A stretch of 64,000 bases of DNA from Salegentibacter sp. R32 (GCF_008692195.1 NZ_RXOM01000044.1:1-64000), one strand, 5' to 3'. Positions 26,557 to 35,085 are shown, counted from the first letter of the stretch. Made by a program: numbers and translations. The notes: generated by a model not told the origin, from the sequence alone.

Positions 26557-27327
26557 ATGAAACTCATAGATACACATACCCATTTGTATAGCGATGCTTT
26601 TGAAGAAGACCGAACGGAAATGATTGAGCGCGCCATAAAAGATGGCGTCGATAAATTTTACATTCCGGCGATTGATTCTGAAACTACCGAAGCGATGTAC
26701 GATTTAGAAAAAGCATTCCCCAATCGTATATATTTGATGATGGGACTTCATCCTACCTCGGTAAAAGAAAATTATGAGGAAGAATTAAAACATGTGGAAG
26801 AGGAATTAACGAAGCGAAAATTTTATGCGATTGGAGAAATTGGGATCGATTTGTACTGGGATCAATCTACTTTACAGATTCAGCAAGATGCTTTTAGAAG
26901 GCAAATTCAATTAGCTAAAAAGTATCAGTTGCCCATCGTGATTCATTGTAGAAATGCTTTTGATGAGGTTTTTGAAATTTTAGAAGAAGAAAAAGGAGAA
27001 GAACTTTTCGGGATTTTTCATTGTTTTACAGGAACTCTGGAGCAAGCAAAACAAGCCCTTTCTTACAATATGAAATTAGGAATAGGTGGAGTGGTGACTT
27101 TCAAAAACGGAAAAATAGATCAGTTTTTAAATGAAATAGAATTGAAACATATCGTTTTAGAAACCGATTCACCTTATTTAGCACCCAAACCTTTCCGTGG
27201 AAAAAGAAATGAAAGTGCTTATGTGGTAAAAGTCGCTGAAAAATTAGCCGAAGTTTACGATATTTCAGTAGAACAGATTGCGACCATCACAACACAAAAC
27301 GCTTTAGAAGTTTTCAATGTAAAATAA
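26557..27327 (+). CDS. tatD: TatD family metal-dependent hydrolase
   Basis: Metal-dependent deoxyribonuclease-type TIM barrel of 256 residues. DTHTHLYSDAF supplies the N-terminal HxH metal ligands. GEIGIDLYWD has the metal-bridging Glu. PIVIHCRNAFDEV and GIFHCFTGTLEQA supply His ligands, and LETDSPYLAPKPFRG the catalytic Asp and C-terminal signature. All metal ligands are present. TatD-type enzymes have 3'-exonuclease activity and are implicated in DNA repair and quality control, and this one is probably cytoplasmic. It is followed 6 bp later by ansA, so the two are co-transcribed without an evident pathway link. Confidence 0.94.
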   Translation: MKLIDTHTHLYSDAFEEDRTEMIERAIKDGVDKFYIPAIDSETTEAMYDLEKAFPNRIYLMMGLHPTSVKENYEEELKHVEEELTKRKFYAIGEIGIDLYWDQSTLQIQQDAFRRQIQLAKKYQLPIVIHCRNAFDEVFEILEEEKGEELFGIFHCFTGTLEQAKQALSYNMKLGIGGVVTFKNGKIDQFLNEIELKHIVLETDSPYLAPKPFRGKRNESAYVVKVAEKLAEVYDISVEQIATITTQNALEVFNVK

Positions 27328-27333
27328 ATTTTC

Positions 27334-28365
27334 ATGCACGATAATATCTCTAAAATCCTGTTGATTTATACTGGTGGAACCATTGGTATGATTAAAGATT
27401 ATGAAACCGGAGCTTTAAAAGCTTTCAATTTTGATGAATTGTTACAAAACATTCCGGAGCTTAAACATTTGGAGCATAAAATAGAAACGCTAAGTTTTGA
27501 AGAGCCTATTGATTCTTCCAATATGAACCCGGAATATTACTTGAAGATTGCTGAGATTGTTGAAGAAAATTACGAGTCTTATGATGGTTTCGTCGTGCTT
27601 CACGGAAGCGATACCATGGCCTATTCAGCTTCTGCCTTGAGTTTTATGTTTGAAAACTTAAATAAACCCATTATTTACACCGGTTCGCAATTACCCATTG
27701 GAGATTTAAGAACCGACGCTAAAGAAAATTTAATTACTTCCATTCAGTTGGCGGGATTGAAGAAAAATGGGAAAAGTGTGATTCGGGAAGTAGGACTTTA
27801 TTTTGAATACAAATTATATCGTGCCAACAGAACCTCAAAAGTAAATGCTTCTCATTTTGAAGCTTTCGCTTCGCCTAATTATCCGCCGTTGGCTGAATCT
27901 GGTGTAGAGCTTCAGGTAAATGAAGCCATGTTGAAACGGATACACGGCCGGAAAAAATTCTTCATTCATAAAGAATTGGACAATAATATTATCATTATTA
28001 AACTTTTTCCTGGGATTAATGAAAAAACTTTGTCTTATTTTATTAATTTAGACAGCTTAAAAGGAATTGTTCTAGAAACCTATGGTAGTGGAAATGCTTG
28101 TAATGAAAAATGGTTTACAGATATTATCAAGCAAGCTATTAAGAAAGGAATAAAGGTGGTGAATGTTACGCAATGTGTTGGCGGTAGTGTGATTATGGGG
28201 CATTATGAAACGAGTACAAAGCTGAAATCCTTGGGTGTAGTCTCAGGAAAAGATATCACCACGGAAGCGGCAGTGGCAAAATTAATGTATTTAATTCCTA
28301 AAAATTTATCGCCAAAAGTATTTAAAACTATCTTTGAAACCTCACTTAGGGGCGAAATGTCATGA
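27334..28365 (+). CDS. ansA: Type I asparaginase
   Basis: Hydrolyses L-asparagine to aspartate and ammonia. In the 343 residues, the first active-site motif YTGGTIGM contains the nucleophilic Thr. The second, VVLHGSDTMAYSASAL, contains the Thr-equivalent/Asp/Lys triad context with TMAYSAS. GSQLPIGDLRTDAKENLI and ETYGSGNACNEK follow. There is no signal peptide, so it is the cytoplasmic type I enzyme and not the periplasmic high-affinity type II. It is the second gene of the tatD-ansA pair. Confidence 0.93.
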   Translation: MHDNISKILLIYTGGTIGMIKDYETGALKAFNFDELLQNIPELKHLEHKIETLSFEEPIDSSNMNPEYYLKIAEIVEENYESYDGFVVLHGSDTMAYSASALSFMFENLNKPIIYTGSQLPIGDLRTDAKENLITSIQLAGLKKNGKSVIREVGLYFEYKLYRANRTSKVNASHFEAFASPNYPPLAESGVELQVNEAMLKRIHGRKKFFIHKELDNNIIIIKLFPGINEKTLSYFINLDSLKGIVLETYGSGNACNEKWFTDIIKQAIKKGIKVVNVTQCVGGSVIMGHYETSTKLKSLGVVSGKDITTEAAVAKLMYLIPKNLSPKVFKTIFETSLRGEMS

Positions 28366-28403
28366 AAAATTAACGTTGTAGGCTTGAATGAAAAATTTTT
28401 TTT

Positions 28404-28430
28404 TTGTTATTTGCCACGCCTAAATAACAA
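28404..28430. repeat. 9-bp inverted repeat upstream of tRNA-Ser
   Basis: TTGTTATTT / AAATAACAA with a 9-nt spacer, preceded by a run of ten T. It lies between ansA and the tRNA. It could be a terminator-like hairpin read from the other strand, or a regulatory site. It has no T-tract on the ansA-distal side. Confidence 0.4.
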
Positions 28431-28451
28431 TGTTCATATTTAGTAGTTAAT

Positions 28452-28539
28452 AGAGAGGTGGCCGAGTGGTCGAAGGCGCACGCCTGGAAAGTGTGTATAC
28501 GCCAAAAGCGTATCGAGGGTTCGAATCCCTTCCTCTCTG
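28452..28539 (+). tRNA. tRNA-Ser (GGA)
   Basis: An 88-nt cloverleaf. The acceptor stem is AGAGAGG / CCTCTCT with discriminator G. The D-arm starts GCCGAGTGGTC. The anticodon stem CACGC / GTGTG encloses loop CTGGAAA with anticodon GGA at 28486-28488. A long variable arm (TATACGC / GCGTAT) is typical of serine tRNAs. The T-arm is GAGGGTTCGAATCCCTTC. CCA is not encoded. It reads UCC and UCU codons. Confidence 0.97.
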
Positions 28540-28614
28540 CTAAATTTACATTTTTAATGAGTAATAATTTTTATATATTTAACCCTTTAACTAATTAAAT
28601 TAAGACAACAAGTA

Positions 28615-29409
28615 ATGAAAAGATTATTTTCAATTTTGGTAATCGCTACAATTATGGTCACTACTGGCCTAAAAGTTAATGCGACTAATAGTGTAAACGA
28701 TTTCGCTCCGGCTGTAAGTTATATCGTTCAGGATGACGAAACAGCTGCTTCAGACGATGCCACCGAAGAAAACGTAAGTTTTCACCAAGAATTAAAAAGA
28801 CGTTTTATTGAAGGTGGTCCAATATTTATGGGGATTGTACTTCTTTGTTTGATCTTAGGATTGGCAATTGCTATCGAGCGTATCATTTTCTTAAACTTAT
28901 CTACTACCAACTCTAAGAAATTAGCACAACGAGTAGAAGATGCATTAAATAGTGGTGGCGTAGAAGCTGCAAAAGATGTTTGTAGAAATACAAAAGGTCC
29001 TGTTGCTTCTATCTATTACCAAGGTTTAGATAGAGCAGATGAGAGTTTAGAGTCTGCTGAAAAAGCAGTAGTAGCCTACGGAGGTGTGCAGATGGGACAA
29101 TTAGAGAAAAACGTATCTTGGGTTTCTTTATTTATCGCATTAGCACCAATGCTTGGTTTCATGGGTACGGTAATTGGTATGATTGAAGCTTTCGATAGAA
29201 TTGAGGCTGCAGGAGATATGCAACCAGCATTAGTGGCAGGAGGTATTAAAATTGCACTTTTAACAACTGTATTCGGTCTTATTGTAGCAATTATCCTTCA
29301 GATTTTTTATAACTACATTATTGCAAAAATCGACAGTATCGTTAACGATATGGAAGATGCATCAATTACTTTAATTGATATCTTAGTAGCTTATAAAAGA
29401 AAAAAATAA
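28615..29409 (+). CDS. exbB: MotA/TolQ/ExbB proton channel protein
   Basis: Inner-membrane proton channel subunit that, with ExbD, energises TonB-dependent outer-membrane transport. The 264 residues include an unusual N-terminal signal-like hydrophobic segment and a short acidic region (DDETAASDDATEEN). The three ExbB helices are TM1 near GPIFMGIVLLCLILGLAI, TM2 near LFIALAPMLGFMGTVIGMI and TM3 near IALLTTVFGLIVAIILQIF, with the conserved Thr and Gly of the pore. The N-terminal extension is common in Bacteroidota ExbB. First gene of a four-gene operon. No tonB is in this window. Confidence 0.93.
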   Translation: MKRLFSILVIATIMVTTGLKVNATNSVNDFAPAVSYIVQDDETAASDDATEENVSFHQELKRRFIEGGPIFMGIVLLCLILGLAIAIERIIFLNLSTTNSKKLAQRVEDALNSGGVEAAKDVCRNTKGPVASIYYQGLDRADESLESAEKAVVAYGGVQMGQLEKNVSWVSLFIALAPMLGFMGTVIGMIEAFDRIEAAGDMQPALVAGGIKIALLTTVFGLIVAIILQIFYNYIIAKIDSIVNDMEDASITLIDILVAYKRKK

Positions 29410-29427
29410 TTTAATAGAATATAAATT

Positions 29428-29865
29428 ATGACTTTACATAAAGTTTTAAAATATTTAGCCATTGTTATTGGTGTAATTGGGCTTGTGCTTCTTGCAAGAA
29501 TAATTATTACCGGTGACGATGCGATAGAAGCTTCGGCAGATACGCAAGGAAGCGTATTGGCTCCATTCATGTTCCTGTCTTATTTTGTGATGGCAGCAGT
29601 AGTATTATTGGTAGTTATTTCTGTAGTAAAAGATTTAATTCACGGTGATATTAAAAAGACCTTATTGTCTATTGGAGTTTTTGCTGTAATTGTATTGGCA
29701 GGGTATTTGTTAGCTTCTTCAGAAGTACCTGCAGGTATCGATGCAAGTGAAGTAACCGCATCAGGTTCTCAATGGGTAGGAGCTGGATTGATCGTGTTTT
29801 ATATCCTTGCAGCAGTAGCTATTGGAGCAATGGTTTTCTCAGGAGTTAAAAAATTAGCAAAATAA
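29428..29865 (+). CDS. Four-helix membrane protein between exbB and exbD
   Basis: 145 residues with four predicted transmembrane helices (about residues 8-27, 46-66, 76-97 and 113-135). There is an acidic, Ser/Thr-rich stretch after the first (GDDAIEASADTQ) and another after the third. No catalytic or binding motif was recognised. It lies 18 bp after exbB and 3 bp before the first exbD, hence co-transcribed. Function unknown; membership of the ExbB-ExbD complex is an inference from position only. Confidence 0.85.
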   Translation: MTLHKVLKYLAIVIGVIGLVLLARIIITGDDAIEASADTQGSVLAPFMFLSYFVMAAVVLLVVISVVKDLIHGDIKKTLLSIGVFAVIVLAGYLLASSEVPAGIDASEVTASGSQWVGAGLIVFYILAAVAIGAMVFSGVKKLAK

Positions 29866-29868
29866 GTT

Positions 29869-30480
29869 ATGGCAAAAAGAAGTGCACCAGAAGTAAATGC
29901 AGGATCGATGGCAGACATCGCATTCTTACTGCTTATCTTCTTCTTGGTGACAACTACTATTGAAACCGATGCTGGGATTAATAGAAAGTTACCGCCAATT
30001 GAAGATGAAACTGAGCCTCCACAACTTAAGAAAAAGAATATCTTTAAGGTTTTAATTAATCAAAATAATGATATTCTTGTTGAGACTAAGGGAGAAGAGA
30101 ATGATATGGATGTGGAAGAGATAAGACAAGCCGCTATCGAGTTTATTGATAATGGAGGTCAAGATTGTGAATACTGTCAAGGTGATAGAAGTGTTAAATC
30201 TTCAGACAATCCAATAAAGGCGGTAGTTATTCTTCAGCACGTACGTGAAACAGAATATGCAACTTATATTGCCGTTCAAAATGAATTGGTAGCTGCGTAT
30301 AATACGCTTAGAAATCGTGAAGCTCAACGTTTATACGGTGAGAACTTTACCACGATGGAAGCGAATTTCAATGATGGAGGTTATGAAGGGAATAAAGAAT
30401 TGCTTGAGGAAAAGATTAAGAAAATTCGAGAAATGTATCCTTTAAAACTTTCTGAAGCAGATCCTAAAGAGGTAAAATAA
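29869..30480 (+). CDS. exbD: ExbD/TolR family protein, first copy
   Basis: 203-residue single-pass protein. The N-terminal helix motif SMADIAFLLLIFFLVTTT has the conserved Asp of ExbD/TolR. The periplasmic domain is long, with an inserted segment around QDCEYCQGDRS (a Cys-x-x-Cys pair) and a Lys/Glu-rich C-terminus. Canonical ExbD is about 140 residues, so this copy carries an extra of about 60. It starts 3 bp after the four-helix gene. Confidence 0.9.
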   Translation: MAKRSAPEVNAGSMADIAFLLLIFFLVTTTIETDAGINRKLPPIEDETEPPQLKKKNIFKVLINQNNDILVETKGEENDMDVEEIRQAAIEFIDNGGQDCEYCQGDRSVKSSDNPIKAVVILQHVRETEYATYIAVQNELVAAYNTLRNREAQRLYGENFTTMEANFNDGGYEGNKELLEEKIKKIREMYPLKLSEADPKEVK

Positions 30481-30505
30481 GTTAAGACACTAACAAAAAA
30501 ATATT

Positions 30506-30988
30506 ATGTCTAAATTTAAAAAGAAAAAAAGCGGTGATTTGCCGGCAATATCAACAGCATCTTTACCAGATATTGTATTTATGCTTTTATTCTTCTTTAT
30601 GGTTGCGACGACAATGAGGGAAACAACTTTGATGATTCAAAATGAATTACCTTTTGCAGACCAAGTAGAGAAGTTACAAAAGAAAGATGCCGTAATGTAT
30701 ATTTATGCCGGGAAACCCAGTGCTAGATATCAGAGTCAGTTTGGTACAGAGGCAAGAATTCAGCTTAATGATAAGTTTGCCGACTTAGGAGATATCAAAC
30801 AATTTATTATTCAGGAAAAAGAATCTAAGCGAGAAGAGTTGCAGAATAAATTGACAACTGCTTTAAAGGTAGATCAGGAAACCAATATGGGCTTAGTTTC
30901 AGATATCAAATATGAACTAAGAAAAGCAGAAGCTTATCGTATAAATTATACGACCAGAACTGGTGATGCCGCACAAAATATGCAATAA
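30506..30988 (+). CDS. exbD: ExbD/TolR family protein, second copy
   Basis: 160-residue single-pass protein with TM motif SLPDIVFMLLFFFMVATT, again with the conserved Asp. The periplasmic domain follows and ends in a helical Lys/Glu stretch. It is distinct from the first copy (no Cys pair). Two different ExbD subunits with one ExbB is a normal Bacteroidota arrangement and could form a heteromeric channel. It ends the operon at a strong terminator. Confidence 0.9.
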   Translation: MSKFKKKKSGDLPAISTASLPDIVFMLLFFFMVATTMRETTLMIQNELPFADQVEKLQKKDAVMYIYAGKPSARYQSQFGTEARIQLNDKFADLGDIKQFIIQEKESKREELQNKLTTALKVDQETNMGLVSDIKYELRKAEAYRINYTTRTGDAAQNMQ

Positions 30989-31013
30989 AACTTACTTGTT
31001 GTTAGCATATATA

Positions 31014-31048
31014 AAAAACATCCAACTATAGATTAGTTGGATGTTTTT
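31014..31048. terminator. Terminator after exbD
   Basis: Perfect stem beginning AAAAACATCCAACTA with a 5-nt loop and its complement TAGTTGGATGTTTTT, 26 bp after the last exbD stop. Confidence 0.85.
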
Positions 31049-31082
31049 ATTTTCAACGCATTATTTTGATTATCTTTTTCCT

Positions 31083-31808
31083 ATGAAATTAAAATTAATT
31101 CTTCTTCTATTTTTTGTAGTGATTTCAGACCTCATCGCTCAAGAGGTTCAACCTCGCAAAGAAAACGATTCTATTGTAGTAGGCGAGCGAGTAGAAGATA
31201 GTCTCTATCGGGAAGATCAGTTTTACTTAGGGTTTACTTTTAATCTGCTTTTAAGTAAACCAAAAAGTATAGATCAATCTGGTTTTTCTGGCGGGTTTCA
31301 AGCGGGCTACTTAAGAGATATTCCCGTAAATAAAGCGCGTACTTTTGCTGTTGCCCCGGGACTAGGATGGAGTATAAATACTTACGGACAAAACCTGCTA
31401 GTTACGGAAACTGAAAATGACGAAAGTCTTTTTATTGCGTTAGATGAAGATTATGATTATTCTAGCAATCGATTTACCACATATTTACTGGAAGCTCCAT
31501 TGGAATTAAGATGGAGAAGTAGTACTCCATCTACTTATAAGTTTTGGAGAATTTATGCCGGATTTAAAGTAAGTTATCTTTATCATTTTAAATCTAAATA
31601 TGAAGGAACTTCCAATAATGTAATTCAAACGAAAGTGGAAGAATTAAATAGGTGGCGTTATGGAGCGATGTTTACATTTGGCTACAATACCTTCAATTTT
31701 CATTTTTACTACAGCTTAAACCCTTTATTTGACGCTCAAACCTATGAATCTGGACAGCAAATAGGTTTACATCCTTTAAAAATTGGATTCACTTTCTATA
31801 TTTTATAA
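31083..31808 (+). CDS. Outer-membrane beta-barrel protein, PorT-like
   Basis: About 241 residues with a signal peptide (LKLILLLFFVVISDLIAQ) and a small barrel: FYLGFTFNLLL, GGFQAGYLRDIPVN, AVAPGLGWSINTYG, LLEAPLELRWRS, YAGFKVSYLYHF and terminal LHPLKIGFTFYIL. It belongs to the porin family with PorT-like features. PorT-type proteins take part in type IX secretion in Bacteroidota, but this assignment is only by fold, so T9SS function is not claimed. The frame is open from 31041, inside the upstream terminator. The ATG at 31083 gives the clean signal peptide. Its last 6 bp overlap the convergent gene at 31803. Confidence 0.85.
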   Translation: MKLKLILLLFFVVISDLIAQEVQPRKENDSIVVGERVEDSLYREDQFYLGFTFNLLLSKPKSIDQSGFSGGFQAGYLRDIPVNKARTFAVAPGLGWSINTYGQNLLVTETENDESLFIALDEDYDYSSNRFTTYLLEAPLELRWRSSTPSTYKFWRIYAGFKVSYLYHFKSKYEGTSNNVIQTKVEELNRWRYGAMFTFGYNTFNFHFYYSLNPLFDAQTYESGQQIGLHPLKIGFTFYIL

Positions 31809-32417
31809 AATGATATTTTTCCCAATTAAAAGTATAAATTGAGGAAAAGCACCAATAATAGTACCTGTAATTAATTCTAGATTGGAATGTGCTTTTTGTT
31901 GAAGACGGGAAGTCGCTGTCCAACCTATTGCGAATAAAGCAAAGGCGATAAGATAATTTAAGTTGACTCCATATGTAATGCTTAAACATATAAGAAATAC
32001 AGCTACTCCTGAAATTCCCATCATATGCAGGCTGACTTTAAACTTGAAAATTACCAATAGTAGACCTAGCATAGAAGTGTATAGTATTCCGCTGAAAAAG
32101 TAAAATAGCGCTATGTATTGCTGTTCGGGTAGAATAAAATTAATCACCGTTAAAATTACCAAACAAAAAAACAGCAATGGGAGTCGGCGTTCCTGCGCTG
32201 TTTTTAGCATCATATTATTTACTAGTCGTAAATTTTTCAAAAGGAAATAAAAAACTATAGGAATAAAGATTGTAAGAATACTTACTGCCAAAAGTTTAGC
32301 CTTCACGACAGATTCGGGAAAAAAGCGTGGAGTAATTTCAAAGAAAATCAATGCTCCTAAAAGCGGCATCCATATCGGGTGAAATATATAGGACGCCAGT
32401 TTGATAAATCCCTTCAT
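31803..32417 (-). CDS. PAP2-like membrane protein, motifs degenerate
   Basis: 204 residues with five or six predicted transmembrane helices. Possible remnants of the PAP2 phosphatase motifs are KTAQERRLPLLF (motif 1, normally KX6RP), SLHMMGISG where PSGH is expected, and SRLQQKAHSNLE for SRX5HX3D. The third motif is well kept except D to E, and the second is clearly changed. It may be an inactive or altered lipid-phosphatase-like protein. It starts one base after the rpoN stop on the same strand, so it is co-transcribed with rpoN. Confidence 0.72.
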   Translation of the reverse strand: MKGFIKLASYIFHPIWMPLLGALIFFEITPRFFPESVVKAKLLAVSILTIFIPIVFYFLLKNLRLVNNMMLKTAQERRLPLLFFCLVILTVINFILPEQQYIALFYFFSGILYTSMLGLLLVIFKFKVSLHMMGISGVAVFLICLSITYGVNLNYLIAFALFAIGWTATSRLQQKAHSNLELITGTIIGAFPQFILLIGKNIIL

Positions 32418-33875
32418 TTAAATTTCTTTACGCAATCGAGCTACAGGAATATCGAGTTGTTCACGATATTTAGCAACTGTTCTTCTCGCAATAGGATAAC
32501 CTTTGTCCTTTAAAATTTTAGAAAGTTTCTCGTCAGTTAAAGGCTTTTTCTTGTCTTCTTCACCCACCGTAATTTCTAAAATCTTCTTAATTTCCCGAGT
32601 CGAAACATCTTCGCCTTGGTCGTTTTTCATCGATTCTGAAAAGAATTCTTTAATGAGCTTCGTTCCGTAAGGTGTATCTACATATTTACTGTTGGCAACA
32701 CGCGAAACGGTAGAAACATCCATTTCAATTTCTTCCGCGATATCTTTTAAAATCATCGGTTTTAAGTCACGCTCATCACCACTTAAAAAATATTCTTCTT
32801 GATGGTGCATAATCGCGCTCATCGTTACAAAAAGTGTTTCTTGGCGTTGTCGTATCGCTTCAATAAACCATTTAGCAGCGTCCAGTTTTTGCTTGATAAA
32901 CATCACCGCATCTTTCTGCTCTTTGGTTTTCTTTTTAGATTCTTTATAGCCTTTCAACATATTGCTATACTCCCGGGACACGTGCATTTGAGGAGCATTT
33001 CTCCCATTAAGCGAAAGTTCTAGCTCTCCATCCTTTATTTTGATGGTGAAGTCTGGCGTAACATGTTCTACTGGTTTTAAATTACCGGAATAAGCTCCGC
33101 CGGGCTTCGGGTTTAGATGTTCAATTTCATCAATAGCATCCCGAAGTTGGTCTTCCGTAATATCAAATTTTGCTAATAACTTTTTGTAGTGCTTTTTGGT
33201 AAATTGGTCGAAGGCCTCTTCTAGTATTTTTTCAGCTAACTCTACACTTGCAGTTTCATTTTTTCTTTTCAACTGGATAAGCAAACATTCCTGTAAACTT
33301 CTTGCTCCCACACCCGCTGGATCTAATTGATGCACAATTTTAAAAATTCGTTCCACCGTTTCTTCATCGGTGTACACGTTTTGTGTGAAAGCCAAATCAT
33401 CTACAATATCGGGCACATCTCTTCTTATGTAACCGCTTTCATCTACACTTCCCACTAAAAATTCGGCAATTTTCATTTCTTCCTCTTTCAGTCGAAAGGT
33501 TTGCAATTGCGTTTTTAAATGCTGAGAAAAACTAGTCCCGGAAGCATAAGGAACCGTTTTTTCATCATCATCTTTACTATAATTATTAGCTTGTAAACGA
33601 TAACTTGGTATTTCGTCATCGCTTAAATATTCATCTACATCTATTTCTGTTTCAATTACTTCAGAGTCATTGTCTTGGTCCTCATTCTTAAATTCATCTT
33701 CAAATTCGTACTCATCAGATTTTTCTTTGCCACTATCTAAAGCAGGATTGTCTTCCAATTCTTGCTTTACTCGTTGTTCAAAAGCTTGCGTAGGCAACTG
33801 AATAAGCTTCATGAGCTGTATTTGTTGCGGCGATAGCTTTTGTGATAATTTAAATTTTAATTGTTGCTTTAGCAT
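32418..33875 (-). CDS. rpoN: RNA polymerase sigma-54 factor
   Basis: Alternative sigma factor of 485 residues recognising -24/-12 promoters and needing AAA+ activators. The N-terminal region I is KLSPQQIQLMKLIQLPTQAF. An acidic region II follows (DEYEFEDEFKNEDQ). The core-binding domain includes DPAGVGARSLQECLL. The C-terminal DNA-binding domain includes VSTVSRVANSKYVDTPYGT and the invariant RpoN box ARRTVAKYRE. Sigma-54 is found in many but not all Flavobacteriaceae. No sigma-54 activator gene is in this window. It is transcribed with the PAP2-like gene immediately downstream. Confidence 0.95.
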   Translation of the reverse strand: MLKQQLKFKLSQKLSPQQIQLMKLIQLPTQAFEQRVKQELEDNPALDSGKEKSDEYEFEDEFKNEDQDNDSEVIETEIDVDEYLSDDEIPSYRLQANNYSKDDDEKTVPYASGTSFSQHLKTQLQTFRLKEEEMKIAEFLVGSVDESGYIRRDVPDIVDDLAFTQNVYTDEETVERIFKIVHQLDPAGVGARSLQECLLIQLKRKNETASVELAEKILEEAFDQFTKKHYKKLLAKFDITEDQLRDAIDEIEHLNPKPGGAYSGNLKPVEHVTPDFTIKIKDGELELSLNGRNAPQMHVSREYSNMLKGYKESKKKTKEQKDAVMFIKQKLDAAKWFIEAIRQRQETLFVTMSAIMHHQEEYFLSGDERDLKPMILKDIAEEIEMDVSTVSRVANSKYVDTPYGTKLIKEFFSESMKNDQGEDVSTREIKKILEITVGEEDKKKPLTDEKLSKILKDKGYPIARRTVAKYREQLDIPVARLRKEI

Positions 33876-33966
33876 GGTTTGTTCAATTGCTTACTACAAA
33901 ATTAACGAAATTGGCACGACAATTGTTACCAAAATTTTGTTAAGCTTCTACAAAAGCATAAAATTT

Positions 33967-34812
33967 TCAGCTCATAAACTTTTCAAATTTCTTCGGAAAA
34001 GTATTTTCAAAATGAAGTGATTTCTTACTGATGGGATGAGTGAATGCTAGCGAATGAGCCGCCAATAAAATTCCTTTTACTTTTTCTGAAGAGCCATACA
34101 CTTCATCACCAACAATTGGATTTACATTTTTACTTAGATGAATTCGAATTTGATGTGTTCTTCCGGTAGTTGGAAATAATTCTACTAAGGAATAAGTTTT
34201 TTCATTTTTACTGAAGGTTTTCTTCATTTGAAACTTTGTTTCTGCTGATTTTCCTTCAATAGGAATATTGAAAATTCCCGACTCTGAAATTTCTCCTGAA
34301 ACTATCGCTAAATATGATTTCTGAATTTCTTTTTGTTCAAAAGCTTGATTCAACTTTACCTGAACATTTTTGGTTTTGGCGATGAGTAAAAGTCCGCTGG
34401 TGGGATTGTCCAATCGATGTGCAGGAATAGGGTAGGGAAGTGCATCTTTTTCTGTCGAATTTTCTAGATTGTAAGGAAGTGCGTTCTCAATGGTTTTAAA
34501 GTAATTTCCATTGGTGGGATAGCCAGAAGGTTTTGCAATAACCGCTAAAAATTGGTCTTCGAAAATTACTTTTAAATCCAGTCGGAAAACTTTTTTTTGT
34601 GGAAGTTCTTCTGCTAATAATTCCAACACTTGTCCCTCTTCTATCCAATCTCCGGTATTGGCTGGTTTTCCGTTAATAAGAATCAGTTGTTTTTTAATGG
34701 TCTTTTTAATTCCGCTACGCGTAGTAATCGTCTTAAAAACAGAAGAAGCATATTCCTGTAATCTAATTGAGTTTTGAATTTTAGGAACAATATGTTTTTC
34801 TACTATTTTCAA
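33967..34812 (-). CDS. RluA-family RNA pseudouridine synthase
   Basis: 281 residues. An N-terminal S4-like RNA-binding region (IKKTIKKQLILINGKPANTG) is followed by the catalytic domain with HRLDNPTSGLLLIAKT. This holds the active-site Asp in the HRLD motif, though the usual Arg after Asp is Asn here. FPTTGRTHQIRIHL is the other family signature. It modifies uridines in rRNA or tRNA; the site cannot be assigned. The only in-frame start near the 5' end is a TTG (34812); the ATG-like sequence upstream is out of frame. It lies upstream of rpoN with a 91-bp gap. Confidence 0.88.
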   Translation of the reverse strand: MKIVEKHIVPKIQNSIRLQEYASSVFKTITTRSGIKKTIKKQLILINGKPANTGDWIEEGQVLELLAEELPQKKVFRLDLKVIFEDQFLAVIAKPSGYPTNGNYFKTIENALPYNLENSTEKDALPYPIPAHRLDNPTSGLLLIAKTKNVQVKLNQAFEQKEIQKSYLAIVSGEISESGIFNIPIEGKSAETKFQMKKTFSKNEKTYSLVELFPTTGRTHQIRIHLSKNVNPIVGDEVYGSSEKVKGILLAAHSLAFTHPISKKSLHFENTFPKKFEKFMS

Positions 34813-34866
34813 ATTTATGATATGTTTTGTAACAAAAATTCCTAAAAATAAAAGGTTTTAATCATA

Positions 34867-34893
34867 CATGCAAGGTTTTGGAAATCTTGCTGG
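34867..34893. repeat. Degenerate palindromic repeat
   Basis: Matches the 13798 repeat copy at 20 of 27 positions. The arms begin GCAAGG and end with ATCTTGC. Confidence 0.5.
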
Positions 34894-34973
34894 AAGTCTG
34901 GTTTTATACTTCAGGTCTTGATGACCTATGGTATTTTGAGTCGAAAACTAATATGGATTAGGGATAAAAAGTC

Positions 34974-35000
34974 CCTACAGGTTTTCAAAACCTGTAAGGT
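34974..35000. repeat. Palindromic repeat with perfect core
   Basis: Core ACAGGTTTT-C-AAAACCTGT is a perfect 9-bp inverted repeat around one base (34977-34995), extended by CCT and AGG. It shares the AGGTTTT/AAAACCT centre with copies in the 13.6-13.9 kb gap. Confidence 0.7.
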
Positions 35001-35085
35001 GTAACTTTACTATTTTATAATCAAGTATTTAAATTTTACTATTGATTGTAGCGCTTAAGTATTTAAGTATTATGGAAAATCTATA

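Noticed and set aside
31083-31808. Assignment of the barrel gene as porT
   Set aside because: It is a small barrel with PorT-like architecture, but it lacks the expected neighbour and no diagnostic motif was identified, so no gene symbol was given.
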